This document shows, in pieces, positions 1 through 5,176 of a stretch of DNA of 6,660 nt. The position numbers were made by a program, and so were the translations under genes. The notes below the pieces were generated by a model. The model searched no databases, was not told where the DNA came from, and was given only the letters and a program-made list of their open reading frames with translations. Numbering within the stretch: the first letter of the stretch is position 1; each line of letters opens with the position of its first letter. Source of the DNA: Actinomycetes bacterium. Lineage in GTDB: Bacteria; Actinomycetota; Acidimicrobiia; Acidimicrobiales; RAAP-2. The stretch is taken from assembly GCA_021777285.1 (NCBI GenBank), contig JAJYDR010000120.1, positions 1-6,660 of the forward strand. Direction: 5' to 3'.

Positions 1-1
1 C

Positions 2-559
2 GACGGATTCGAGATGCAAGTGGGAACGAACCACCTCGGCCACTTCGCCCTGGTGAACCTGCTACTTCCCCGCGTTCGAGAGCGGATCGTCGTCGTCTCA
101 TCCGAGGCGCACCGGCAGGGCCGGATCGATCTCGACGACTTCAACTGGGAGCAACGCCCCTACAAGCGCTGGGCCGCGTACGCGCAGTCGAAGCTGGCCA
201 ATCTCCTCTTCGTCAACGAGCTCCAACGCCGCCTGCGGGAGAGCGGTTCACCGGTGAAGGCGATTGCCGTCCACCCCGGCTACGCCGCAACGAATCTCCA
301 GCGGCACACGGGAAACGCGGCGCTCGCCACGGTCATGACCATCGCGAACCAGTTCGTCGCTCAGAACGATCGCATGGGGGCGCTCCCCACGCTCTACGGC
401 GCGACGATGGACGTGTCCGGGAACTCCTACATCGGCCCCGACCGCTGGCCGCACTTGCGTGGGTACCCAGCACTCGGCCGCCCGGCCAAGCGGGCACGTG
501 ACGCTGACGTCGCTCGCCAGCTCTGGGAACTCTCCGCACAACTCACGGACGTCTCCTAA
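2..559 (+). CDS. Short-chain dehydrogenase/reductase (SDR), C-terminal part, 5' end cut by window
   Basis: The reading frame is open from the first bases and ends in TAA at 557-559. The ATG at 14 is internal to the family fold, so the true start lies left of the window. The visible part carries the classical SDR signature: the NHLGHF stretch (structural Asn), the strand ending in VVSS with the catalytic Ser, and YAQSK with the catalytic Tyr (codon 179-181) and Lys four residues on. HPGYAATNL follows, and the end ARDADVARQLWELSAQLT is typical of retinol-dehydrogenase/WWOX-like SDRs of actinobacteria. The family catalyses NAD(P)-dependent oxidation or reduction of an alcohol/carbonyl in the cytoplasm; the substrate cannot be told. 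The nucleotide-binding TGxxxGxG motif would be in the missing part. Its GC content (about 63% in a sampled 60 bases) and its position outside the tRNA suggest it is host chromosome rather than element cargo. Confidence 0.93.
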   Translation, partial: DGFEMQVGTNHLGHFALVNLLLPRVRERIVVVSSEAHRQGRIDLDDFNWEQRPYKRWAAYAQSKLANLLFVNELQRRLRESGSPVKAIAVHPGYAATNLQRHTGNAALATVMTIANQFVAQNDRMGALPTLYGATMDVSGNSYIGPDRWPHLRGYPALGRPAKRARDADVARQLWELSAQLTDVS

Positions 560-1063
560 CCGTCTTCGCGACCGTTCCATGATGTCGAGTCCCCGTGAAC
601 TCGTCATTCGATTACGAGACGTGACCGACGACGGTGGACCGGTCGTTAGATCCCGGGAGCGTGTCTCGCACGATGCTCGTCGCCATCATCCGGGCCGATG
701 GCGAATCGCCGGGCGATCGGCACAGACCGTCGTTGTCGCGCGGGGACCTGCGGCCTCGGACGGGTAAATCGCGCCTCGAGTAAGTCCGTCGGCAGACATG
801 CGCGTCGCGTGATCGGCGACGGAGCCACCTTCCCCGGCAACACCACCGTCGGGAACTGGTACCCACCGCGCTGTGCCGCGGCGTCGGCCACGATGAGGAA
901 CAGTAGACCAATCAACTCGAACGAGGATGGCCGTTGGTGTCGCTCCCATAACGGTGGCGGGACCGGCGTGTTTACCAACTTCATACGAAGTGCGGTTAAA
1001 TCGCATGGGCTAACCTGAGTGGTCCGGGGGTCGAGCATTTCTCAATGCGAATCTCCATCCACC
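560..1063. other. Long intergenic stretch, no convincing gene
   Basis: Between the SDR stop and the tRNA I see no protein-coding gene. Open frames exist on both strands, but none gives a recognisable protein, a good Shine-Dalgarno sequence or coding-like residue composition; they are rich in Arg, Pro and Ser, as random high-GC frames are. A weak hairpin (CGAGT 586-590 with ACTCG 599-603) follows the SDR gene without a T-run, so it is at best a poor terminator. A small inverted repeat (ACTTC 978-982 with GAAGT 987-991) lies upstream of the tRNA. Confidence 0.6.
971..1000 (+). promoter_or_regulatory. Weak candidate promoter for tRNA-Lys
   Basis: TTTACC at 971-976 and TTAAAT at 995-1000 each match four of six bases of the sigma70 -35 and -10 consensus and are 18 bases apart. 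They would start a transcript roughly 55-60 bases before the tRNA. The 5-bp inverted repeat 978-991 sits in the spacer. This is pattern matching only; the actinobacterial TANNNT-type box TAACCT at 1011-1016 is an alternative. Confidence 0.2.
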
Positions 1064-1139
1064 GGGCCGCTAGCTCATCGGGAAGAGCAGGGGACTTTTA
1101 ATCCCAAGGTGCCGGGATCGAGACCCGGGCGGCCCACCA
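1064..1139 (+). tRNA. tRNA-Lys (anticodon TTT)
   Basis: A full cloverleaf can be folded by eye. The acceptor stem 1064-1070 pairs perfectly with 1129-1135, then discriminator A at 1136 and encoded CCA at 1137-1139. The D arm is GCTC 1073-1076 with GAGC 1085-1088. The anticodon arm is 1090-1094 with 1102-1106, the loop is CTTTTAA, and the anticodon TTT is at 1097-1099. The variable loop has five bases and the T arm is CCGGG 1112-1116 with CCCGG 1124-1128. Length is 76 with CCA. Odd points are a G-A mismatch at the outer pair of the anticodon stem (27-43), A instead of T at position 54 of the T loop (ATCGAGA), and T15 with G48 where R15-Y48 is usual. The gene is intact up to the predicted element junction. 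Confidence 0.95.
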
Positions 1140-1140
1140 G
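1095..1140 (+). other. attL: Predicted attL: element junction in the tRNA-Lys 3' half
   Basis: An integrase gene starts 96 bases after the CCA end of the tRNA and points away from it. Tyrosine recombinases of genomic islands typically use the anticodon loop to 3' end of a tRNA as the attachment core and restore the gene on integration. The core is therefore expected between the anticodon loop and about 1140, where GC drops to about 43% in the next 60 bases. No second copy of this segment lies in the window, so the exact core and attR cannot be set here. Confidence 0.6.
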
Positions 1141-1180
1141 TAAAACAAAGGGTTGTGGAGTGATTTGGTTCTCCAAGCCC
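1140..1180 (-). terminator. Hairpin inside attL, terminator-like on the minus strand
   Basis: GGGTTGTGGAG (1150-1160) pairs with CTCCAAGCCC (1171-1180): ten base pairs including one G-T, with one bulged G and a 10-base loop. Read on the minus strand, the hairpin is followed by CTTTGTTTTAC (1149 down to 1139), a T-rich tract like that of an intrinsic terminator. On the plus strand no T-run follows. Inferred role: to stop minus-strand transcripts from the element before they run through the tRNA in antisense. Less likely, it ends or processes the tRNA transcript. Confidence 0.4.
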
Positions 1181-1186
1181 AATCGC

Positions 1187-1205
1187 ATCCCTAAACAATC
1201 CCTAA
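1187..1205 (+). repeat. Direct repeat ATCCCTAA x2, possible integrase arm sites
   Basis: ATCCCTAA occurs at 1187-1194 and again at 1198-1205, with starts 11 bases apart, about one helical turn. CAATC is also repeated, at 1180-1184 and 1196-1200. The pair lies between the tRNA and the integrase start, where tyrosine integrases of tRNA-inserted elements usually have arm-type binding sites. The repeats also sit where the integrase -35 region would be, so binding there could mean autoregulation. The role is inferred from position and phasing only. Confidence 0.4.
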
Positions 1206-1222
1206 CTTTTCCGAAAATTGAA

Positions 1223-1228
1223 TAGCAT
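1223..1228 (+). promoter_or_regulatory. Candidate -10 box for a leaderless integrase mRNA
   Basis: TAGCAT fits the actinobacterial TANNNT -10 pattern and ends seven bases before the GTG start at 1236. No Shine-Dalgarno sequence is visible before that GTG. Together these suggest transcription starting at or near the start codon. I see no convincing -35 box; the upstream region is the ATCCCTAA repeat pair. Confidence 0.3.
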
Positions 1229-1235
1229 GTGATCT

Positions 1236-2468
1236 GTGAGCGGAACCCTGCGAGAAAAGGAGCCTGGCGTCTGGGAGGTCAGGTTCATGGCCGGCCGCGA
1301 TCCAGTCACCGGTAAGAATCGCCAGTTGAGTAAGACGGTTCGCGGCAGTAAGACCCAAGCTCGCCAGAGGCTCAATGCCCTGGTTGCCGAGGCCCAGTCC
1401 GGTCGTTACGACGGCACGTCGGCGACCTTCGAGCAACTCGCCAACAAGTGGCTTGACCTCGTCAAAGACGATCTAAGCCCGACGACTCTTCGTGGTTATC
1501 GGAACAAACTCAAGGTGAGGATCTTCCCAGCCATCGGAGATCGCCCGGTCAATAAGATCACCACCGACGACCTGGATCAGCTCTATCGAGGACTCGTCAA
1601 TCAGATCGGACTATCGCCCACAACGGTGCGCCAAATCAACGCCATCATTAGACGGGCGCTCCGTCAGGCCGTCATCTTGGGTTGGATAGCGACCAACCCC
1701 GCTGCCAACGTCACCCCGCCTCGGATGACCAAGCCAAAACTCTCGCCGCCTAATGCGGCTCAGGTTGATGAGTTGCTCAATTACACACGGCGACAGAACC
1801 CCGAACTGGGTCACTTCTTGCACATCGCCGCGTCGACCGGAGCGCGCCGAGGAGAGATGTGCGCGCTTCGTTGGAGCAACCTTGATCCGAAGCGCATGAC
1901 CCTCACCATTGAGCGCTCGATTGCCGAAGTGCCGGGCGGGATCAGAGAAAAGAGCACTAAGACCCACGCAGAACGTCGTATCTCGCTCGACCCCGACACG
2001 CTCGCGGTATTCGAGGCACAGAAAGCCATCGTCACAGATCGGGCGAAACAGGTTGGCATGAAGATCGTGGCCAATGCGTACGTGTTCTCCCGTGAGCCAG
2101 ACTGCCTCATTGCGATGACCCCAGGGGCCATCACCAAGCAGTTCCAAGCAGTGCGGGACGCTCTCGGTTTTGACAACATGCGTCTGCACGATTTGCGCCA
2201 CTTCGCCGCGACTCGAATGATGACCGCGGGCATACCGGTGCGCACAGTCGCCGGTCGACTGGGGCACGCGAACCCGTCAACTACGTTGTCGGTCTACACG
2301 CACTTCGTCGAGGCGAGCGACCAGGACGCCGCTGCGGTGATGGGCAACATACGGACAGAGAGAGAATCACCCCCGATAGACAAACCCGCGGCGGTCGTCA
2401 AGGCTAAGAAGGTCGCGAAAACTATCAAGCCCGTCAAGAAGATGGGCCGCGGTTTAACCAGCGTTTGA
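1236..2468 (+). CDS. int: Tyrosine recombinase, site-specific integrase of the element
   Basis: This 410-residue protein has the usual length and order of actinobacterial phage/ICE integrases. An N-terminal arm-binding domain (about 1-60, with GVWEVRF and GRDPVTGKNRQ) is followed by a SAM-like core-binding domain (about 62-160) and the catalytic domain (about 172-370). Catalytic residues are visible: R204 in TGARRGE, a likely K242 in KSTKTHAERR, H318 and R321 in LHDLRH, H344 in LGH, and the nucleophile Y354 in SVYTHF. A Lys-rich tail (about 389-403) follows the catalytic domain. It cuts and rejoins DNA between the element and the host tRNA-Lys gene. GTG 1236 is chosen because the family's N-terminus begins here and the upstream ATG at 1227 runs straight into TGA. 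The 3' end overlaps the convergent xis gene by 15 bases. Confidence 0.97.
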   Translation: MSGTLREKEPGVWEVRFMAGRDPVTGKNRQLSKTVRGSKTQARQRLNALVAEAQSGRYDGTSATFEQLANKWLDLVKDDLSPTTLRGYRNKLKVRIFPAIGDRPVNKITTDDLDQLYRGLVNQIGLSPTTVRQINAIIRRALRQAVILGWIATNPAANVTPPRMTKPKLSPPNAAQVDELLNYTRRQNPELGHFLHIAASTGARRGEMCALRWSNLDPKRMTLTIERSIAEVPGGIREKSTKTHAERRISLDPDTLAVFEAQKAIVTDRAKQVGMKIVANAYVFSREPDCLIAMTPGAITKQFQAVRDALGFDNMRLHDLRHFAATRMMTAGIPVRTVAGRLGHANPSTTLSVYTHFVEASDQDAAAVMGNIRTERESPPIDKPAAVVKAKKVAKTIKPVKKMGRGLTSV

Positions 2469-2768
2469 ATCTCGGGCCGCTGGCTCGAATGCGACAGGAG
2501 AAGCAATGGCAGACTCAAAGGTGACGGGCTCTCCGGTCTCCAAGAACTGTTGGATATGAACCTTCACGACACGAATACGTGTCCCTATCCTGATCACTGG
2601 CAACGGAAAAGTACCCTGCGAGTACATCGTCCACGCGGTGCTCTTGGCGATGCCAAGAATCAAGGCAGCCTCGGCAAGACCAATCGTCGCGGGCACGGCA
2701 GTTGGGGTATGAGCCCGCTCGGACTGTTTGACGAGGTCGATGAACTCAACTGGATCGCTGACTGTCAT
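2454..2768 (-). CDS. xis: Excisionase-like protein with MerR-type helix-turn-helix
   Basis: This is a small 104-residue protein. Residues about 29-77 form the HTH_17/MerR-like excisionase domain: IGLAEAALILGIAKSTAWTM is the helix-turn-helix, and the wing FPLPVIRIGTRIRVVK is followed by a helix ending in QQFL. Such proteins bend DNA at att sites and turn the integrase toward excision; some also repress transcription. The ATG at 2768 has a strong AGGAG (2778-2774) at five bases spacing. The N-terminal 28 and C-terminal 27 residues look unstructured. The gene faces int tail to tail, with its stop inside the last codons of int, so the two cannot share a promoter. It lies downstream of the ArdC operon on the same strand, but it has its own upstream motif (2784-2794) and may be separately transcribed. 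A plain repressor is the alternative. Confidence 0.85.
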   Translation of the reverse strand: MTVSDPVEFIDLVKQSERAHTPTAVPATIGLAEAALILGIAKSTAWTMYSQGTFPLPVIRIGTRIRVVKVHIQQFLETGEPVTFESAIASPVAFEPAARDSNAG

Positions 2769-2783
2769 TGCAACTCCTTACTG

Positions 2784-2794
2784 TAGATAGCGGA
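2784..2794 (-). promoter_or_regulatory. Motif upstream of xis, shared with the ArdC operon
   Basis: On the minus strand TCCGCTATCTA lies just upstream of the xis Shine-Dalgarno sequence. The same 11 bases with one change (TCCGCTACCTA) stand upstream of the small gene that opens the ArdC operon (4655-4665). It may be a common -10 region or operator. The distance to the start codon is similar: 15 bases from motif to ATG here, 19 there. Confidence 0.4.
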
Positions 2795-2836
2795 AACGTC
2801 TCTCATTCGAAAGTGGGACCTTCATCAATGACGAGG

Positions 2837-3331
2837 TCAAGGACATCGAAGTCGTGATAGGCGCTCGGAGTCAAAGGCACCGATTGGTCCATTGGAGGGA
2901 GCGGAATTTGAGTATTCGCCCGTTGCCCAATCGTGAACGAACTGAACGACTAACCCGAACGCACCTTCATTTTCCCATTCGGCAATCGGATGCTTCCCAA
3001 CGAATCTGCCTGCTGAGTCGCTTACCTCCAGCGTCTCTTCCACATCCCACTCGAAATCGGGATCAAGGATGTTCAACGCCCGTTCAATGAATTTCGTCGA
3101 GATCGCCATTGGTTCCTTCGCACCGGGTGCAGGCGGTGGTGCGGGTGGGCACAATTGAACGGCCAACCGCTGCACAACGTCATCGACAAGGAGGGGCTCG
3201 TCCGTCCAATGCTCTGTCTCGTCGTCCCAGCACGGCCCTTCAGGAAAGCACACCTCCGTGGTGTCGCCGTCGACGATGAACTTCCCAGATTCCGTGTCGT
3301 AAGTCACAACTGTTGAAATTCGCTTCGCCAT
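2837..3331 (-). CDS. Acidic hypothetical protein next to ardC, possibly frameshifted at its end
   Basis: I do not recognise this 164-residue protein. ATG 3331 is chosen over the longer frame because GGAAGAGGG precedes it, it lies 13 bases after the ardC stop, and the sequence before it reads as ardC's own 3' end. The protein is strongly acidic (31 Asp/Glu against 12 Lys/Arg by my count), with no signal peptide or membrane segment. The N-terminal part (about 5-60) starts with beta-type strands (ISTVVTYD, KFIVDGDT). A Pro-rich linker CPPAPPPAPG (61-70) leads to a second part (75-150) containing EWDVEETLEVSD and FGLVVQFVHDW. Position in the ArdC operon suggests a role in antirestriction or establishment; that is inference. 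The last ten codons use rare-looking triplets, while the neighbouring frame continues with good codon use to 2803, so the true C-terminus may differ. Confidence 0.75.
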   Translation of the reverse strand: MAKRISTVVTYDTESGKFIVDGDTTEVCFPEGPCWDDETEHWTDEPLLVDDVVQRLAVQLCPPAPPPAPGAKEPMAISTKFIERALNILDPDFEWDVEETLEVSDSAGRFVGKHPIAEWENEGAFGLVVQFVHDWATGEYSNSAPSNGPIGAFDSERLSRLRCP

Positions 3332-3344
3332 TTCCCTCTTCCTT

Positions 3345-4433
3345 TCAAACGCCGAGTTCGCGCCACATGTCAGTGGGGCACTCCAGCACGTCGAGTTCCC
3401 CTGCACTGAGCGGTTGGTAGTTACTGGCGGAGGCGCCCTGTGGTGGAAGATCGACTGAGATCACCTGGATTCGTCCATCGGACGCGTCGGTGAACTCCTG
3501 GATGCGCTCAAGGTCGACCAGTTCGTCCATCCGACGCTCGCCAGTGCGGAGCGCTACGTCCACGTCAACCGATTGCTCTGCGGCCACTTCGATGCTGACG
3601 ACATTCGTAGCTTCGACTGCTGGCTCTTGCGCCTCGAAGTTTCTGAGCACCACCGTCGCGGCCCTCTGTATGCGACTCGTCGAATCCTTGATGCCTTGGA
3701 TGGCTTCGGGGGCCCCGCCGGCCCAACCGGCCACGTACCCGAAGGAGTAGTCGCTGGTGTCCATGCCGAGCGCTGTGCAGATGACGTAGGCCGTGGACTC
3801 TGCTTCAAGCTCCTTGAGTTCTCGCGTTAACTCCTTGGTCACTGGCACCTCAGGATCGTGCAAGAGGGCGTGACCGATCTCGTGCGCGAGGGTCTTCACT
3901 TGTTGCGCCTCGGAGTTGCTCGCTACTACCCGAATTCTCCCGAGCGCGTGCGTGGCGTCCCCATTCGCCCCGCTCTCCAGTGACTGCGGTCGCTCGACGC
4001 GAAAGCCAATGGTGCCGGCGAACTCGGTCAGGGTGGCAAAGACGCCCTCGGGTGCGAGACCTTCAAGCTTGCTCACGACATCGGTGAGCTCGCGCCCCTC
4101 GGTCTGGCTGATGTCAAAGACCGGGACCAACTTGAAGCCCCGAATCTCACTGCTCTTCTCGCCCTCGGGTGCGTCTTCCTTCTTGTACTTCATCGGCGCC
4201 AGTATCCGCAGGGCTGACTCCTTGGCTACGACCTGACGACCCAGTTCTTGCCAGGCGTGATAGCCCGCCACCCGCGTGGCGTAGGGATTCTGGAGCATGA
4301 TCAACATGACGTTGTTGGGGCTGTAGGCGTAGAACTTGCTCTGCACGTTGAGGTACCGCGTCCACTTCTCACTTGAGTGGAGCTCGGCAATGCCGGCGCT
4401 GAGTTCTTCGAGCAGTCCCGAGTGATCACGCAC
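3345..4433 (-). CDS. ArdC-like antirestriction protein with ImmA/IrrE-type metallopeptidase domain
   Basis: The protein has 362 residues from GTG 4433. The N-terminal ArdC-type ssDNA-binding domain (about 5-110) shows the family pattern: LxxGIAELHSSEKW, YSPNNVMLIMLQNP, the VAGYHAWQELGRQV block, then ILAPM and VFDISQT. The zinc-peptidase domain has HEIGH at 184-188 with a third ligand probably E212 in AESTAY, followed by DTSDYSFGYVAGWAG. A tail of about 90 residues ends the protein. ArdC proteins of conjugative elements coat incoming single-stranded DNA and protect it from restriction in the new host; the peptidase target is unknown. A longer frame reaches ATG 4523, but GTG 4433 has GAGGAG (4444-4439) five bases upstream and overlaps the stop of the preceding small gene by 8 bases, which points to translational coupling. 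Homology starts soon after this GTG. Confidence 0.88.
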   Translation of the reverse strand: MRDHSGLLEELSAGIAELHSSEKWTRYLNVQSKFYAYSPNNVMLIMLQNPYATRVAGYHAWQELGRQVVAKESALRILAPMKYKKEDAPEGEKSSEIRGFKLVPVFDISQTEGRELTDVVSKLEGLAPEGVFATLTEFAGTIGFRVERPQSLESGANGDATHALGRIRVVASNSEAQQVKTLAHEIGHALLHDPEVPVTKELTRELKELEAESTAYVICTALGMDTSDYSFGYVAGWAGGAPEAIQGIKDSTSRIQRAATVVLRNFEAQEPAVEATNVVSIEVAAEQSVDVDVALRTGERRMDELVDLERIQEFTDASDGRIQVISVDLPPQGASASNYQPLSAGELDVLECPTDMWRELGV

Positions 4434-4635
4434 GCCAACTCCTCGTCGTTGGCTCGGTTGAGAGTGAAATGTTCGCCTCGAAGCCGTCACGAACTGCGTG
4501 TCGCGCTTCCTCGATGAACCCATTACGCCGCCGTCGGGATCCCGCGAGCCGTGGTAACGATGAAACCGTGCGCAGCGCAGTCACCAGCGGCCGGGCCCAC
4601 GTGTGGGCGACACTCAACGTCATTACAACGGCCAT
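4426..4635 (-). CDS. Small basic protein, first gene of the ArdC operon
   Basis: This is a 69-residue protein that I do not recognise. ATG 4635 has a strong Shine-Dalgarno (GAAGGAGAG, AGGAG at 4646-4642) with six bases spacing. Its 3' end contains the ardC ribosome binding site, and its TGA overlaps the ardC GTG by 8 bases, the same overlap length as between the coupling-protein gene and its downstream neighbour. These signals make it a likely real gene although it is short. It is basic (11 Arg, no Lys, 5 acidic residues), with RRRR at 34-37, a hydrophobic N-terminal third (MAVVMTLSVA and nearby) and a possible helix IEEARHAVRDGF (41-52). It could bind nucleic acid, or be mainly a leader whose translation opens the ardC start. 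No function is claimed. Confidence 0.6.
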   Translation of the reverse strand: MAVVMTLSVAHTWARPLVTALRTVSSLPRLAGSRRRRNGFIEEARHAVRDGFEANISLSTEPTTRSWRA

Positions 4636-4654
4636 CGCGCTCTCCTTCTTTAGT

Positions 4655-4675
4655 TAGGTAGCGGACTCGCTACTT
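4655..4675 (-). promoter_or_regulatory. Motif and hairpin upstream of the ArdC operon
   Basis: The 40 bases between the DUF4913-like stop and the small gene hold TCCGCTACCTA (minus strand, 4665-4655), which repeats the xis upstream motif with one change. An inverted repeat overlaps it: GTAGCG 4658-4663 with CGCTAC 4668-4673, extended by a G-T pair and an A-T pair, around a GACT loop. No T-run follows on the minus strand, so it is not a typical terminator; an operator or promoter-linked site is more likely. No convincing -35 box was found. Confidence 0.4.
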
Positions 4676-5176
4676 TCACTGACTCAACGCAACGGTCGCG
4701 GCTCGACGGCGTCGTCGAGCAATATCGTTTCCGACGAACTGCTCGAAGAGTTCGCCATCGGCGTACTCGGGTCCATGTCCGCAACGCAGGTCGGCGGTGA
4801 ACTGGCGAAGCATCGCCGTGACGTCGCGATACGCGCGGTGCCAGTCCGTACCCGACGAACCGGGCGACGTCTTGTCGTAGGCGACGCGCTCGTGGTCGCG
4901 CAGCGCCTGGAGGGCGACGACGAGCGACTCGTGTTCGAACCAGCACGCTGGCACGACGTAACTGTCGAGACCCCGGTAACGCTCTCGCATCTCGTCCACC
5001 CACGCACGTAATTGGGGCCACTCACGCTGTGCGTCAAAGGGCCCGAGGCTCGGCCAGTGAATGGGCGGGCGCGCTTCGTTGCCCGCGGAGGATCTACTCG
5101 CGTTCGTTACCGCTCGACGCGCGGGGACCCGAGCGTCAACGGAACGCGCGTCGCTCGCTACTCGCAGGTCACTCAT
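4676..5176 (-). CDS. DUF4913-like protein of conjugative elements
   Basis: The protein has 166 residues from ATG 5176. A longer open frame reaches 5227, but ATG 5176 is preferred because ATGAGTGA overlaps the stop of the coupling-protein gene by 8 bases; a G-rich stretch (GCGGGG) before it is only a weak Shine-Dalgarno. Residues 1-40 look disordered. The domain (about 41-135) has WPQLRAWVDEMRERYRGL, then ACWFEHESLVVALQALRDHERVAY, a short spacer with DWHRAYRDVTAMLRQF, and a Cys near the end. This W/H...L..L...E pattern and the final W-H block resemble DUF4913, which is often found beside VirD4/TraG genes in actinobacterial elements; the match is from memory and partial. A basic RRRRR stretch lies at 154-158. 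Function is unknown; a role in conjugation is suggested by its coupling to the traD-type gene. Confidence 0.75.
   Translation of the reverse strand: MSDLRVASDARSVDARVPARRAVTNASRSSAGNEARPPIHWPSLGPFDAQREWPQLRAWVDEMRERYRGLDSYVVPACWFEHESLVVALQALRDHERVAYDKTSPGSSGTDWHRAYRDVTAMLRQFTADLRCGHGPEYADGELFEQFVGNDIARRRRRAATVALSQ

Noticed and set aside
646..1038. 130-codon minus-strand frame with a short hydrophobic stretch (ELIGLLFLIVADAAA)
   Set aside because: Its end is Arg/Pro-rich, several other frames are open in the same place, there is no good ribosome site and no recognisable family. A degraded gene cannot be excluded.
1019..1225. 68-codon plus-strand frame running across the tRNA
   Set aside because: Its middle is the translation of tRNA-Lys (the familiar NPKVPGSRPGRPT pattern); there is no ribosome site.
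1611..2267. 218-codon minus-strand frame inside int
   Set aside because: It is a shadow of the integrase; the plus frame carries all catalytic motifs.
2869..2876. CTTTGAC on the minus strand, the sequence of the RF2 +1 frameshift site
   Set aside because: It stands in the wrong frame: the acidic gene reads GCC TTT GAC, so the shift would not lead from its main frame to the alternative C-terminus, and no internal Shine-Dalgarno is suitably placed.
4434..4523. 30-codon N-terminal extension of the ArdC-like protein from ATG 4523
   Set aside because: The extension is basic, unlike the family, and overlaps the small gene; GTG 4433 has its own GAGGAG and a coupled overlap.
4656..4675. Hairpin as a terminator of the coupling-protein/DUF4913 operon
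   Set aside because: The stem is short and followed by AACTAAAG on the minus strand rather than a T-run; it overlaps the shared upstream motif, so a regulatory site fits better.
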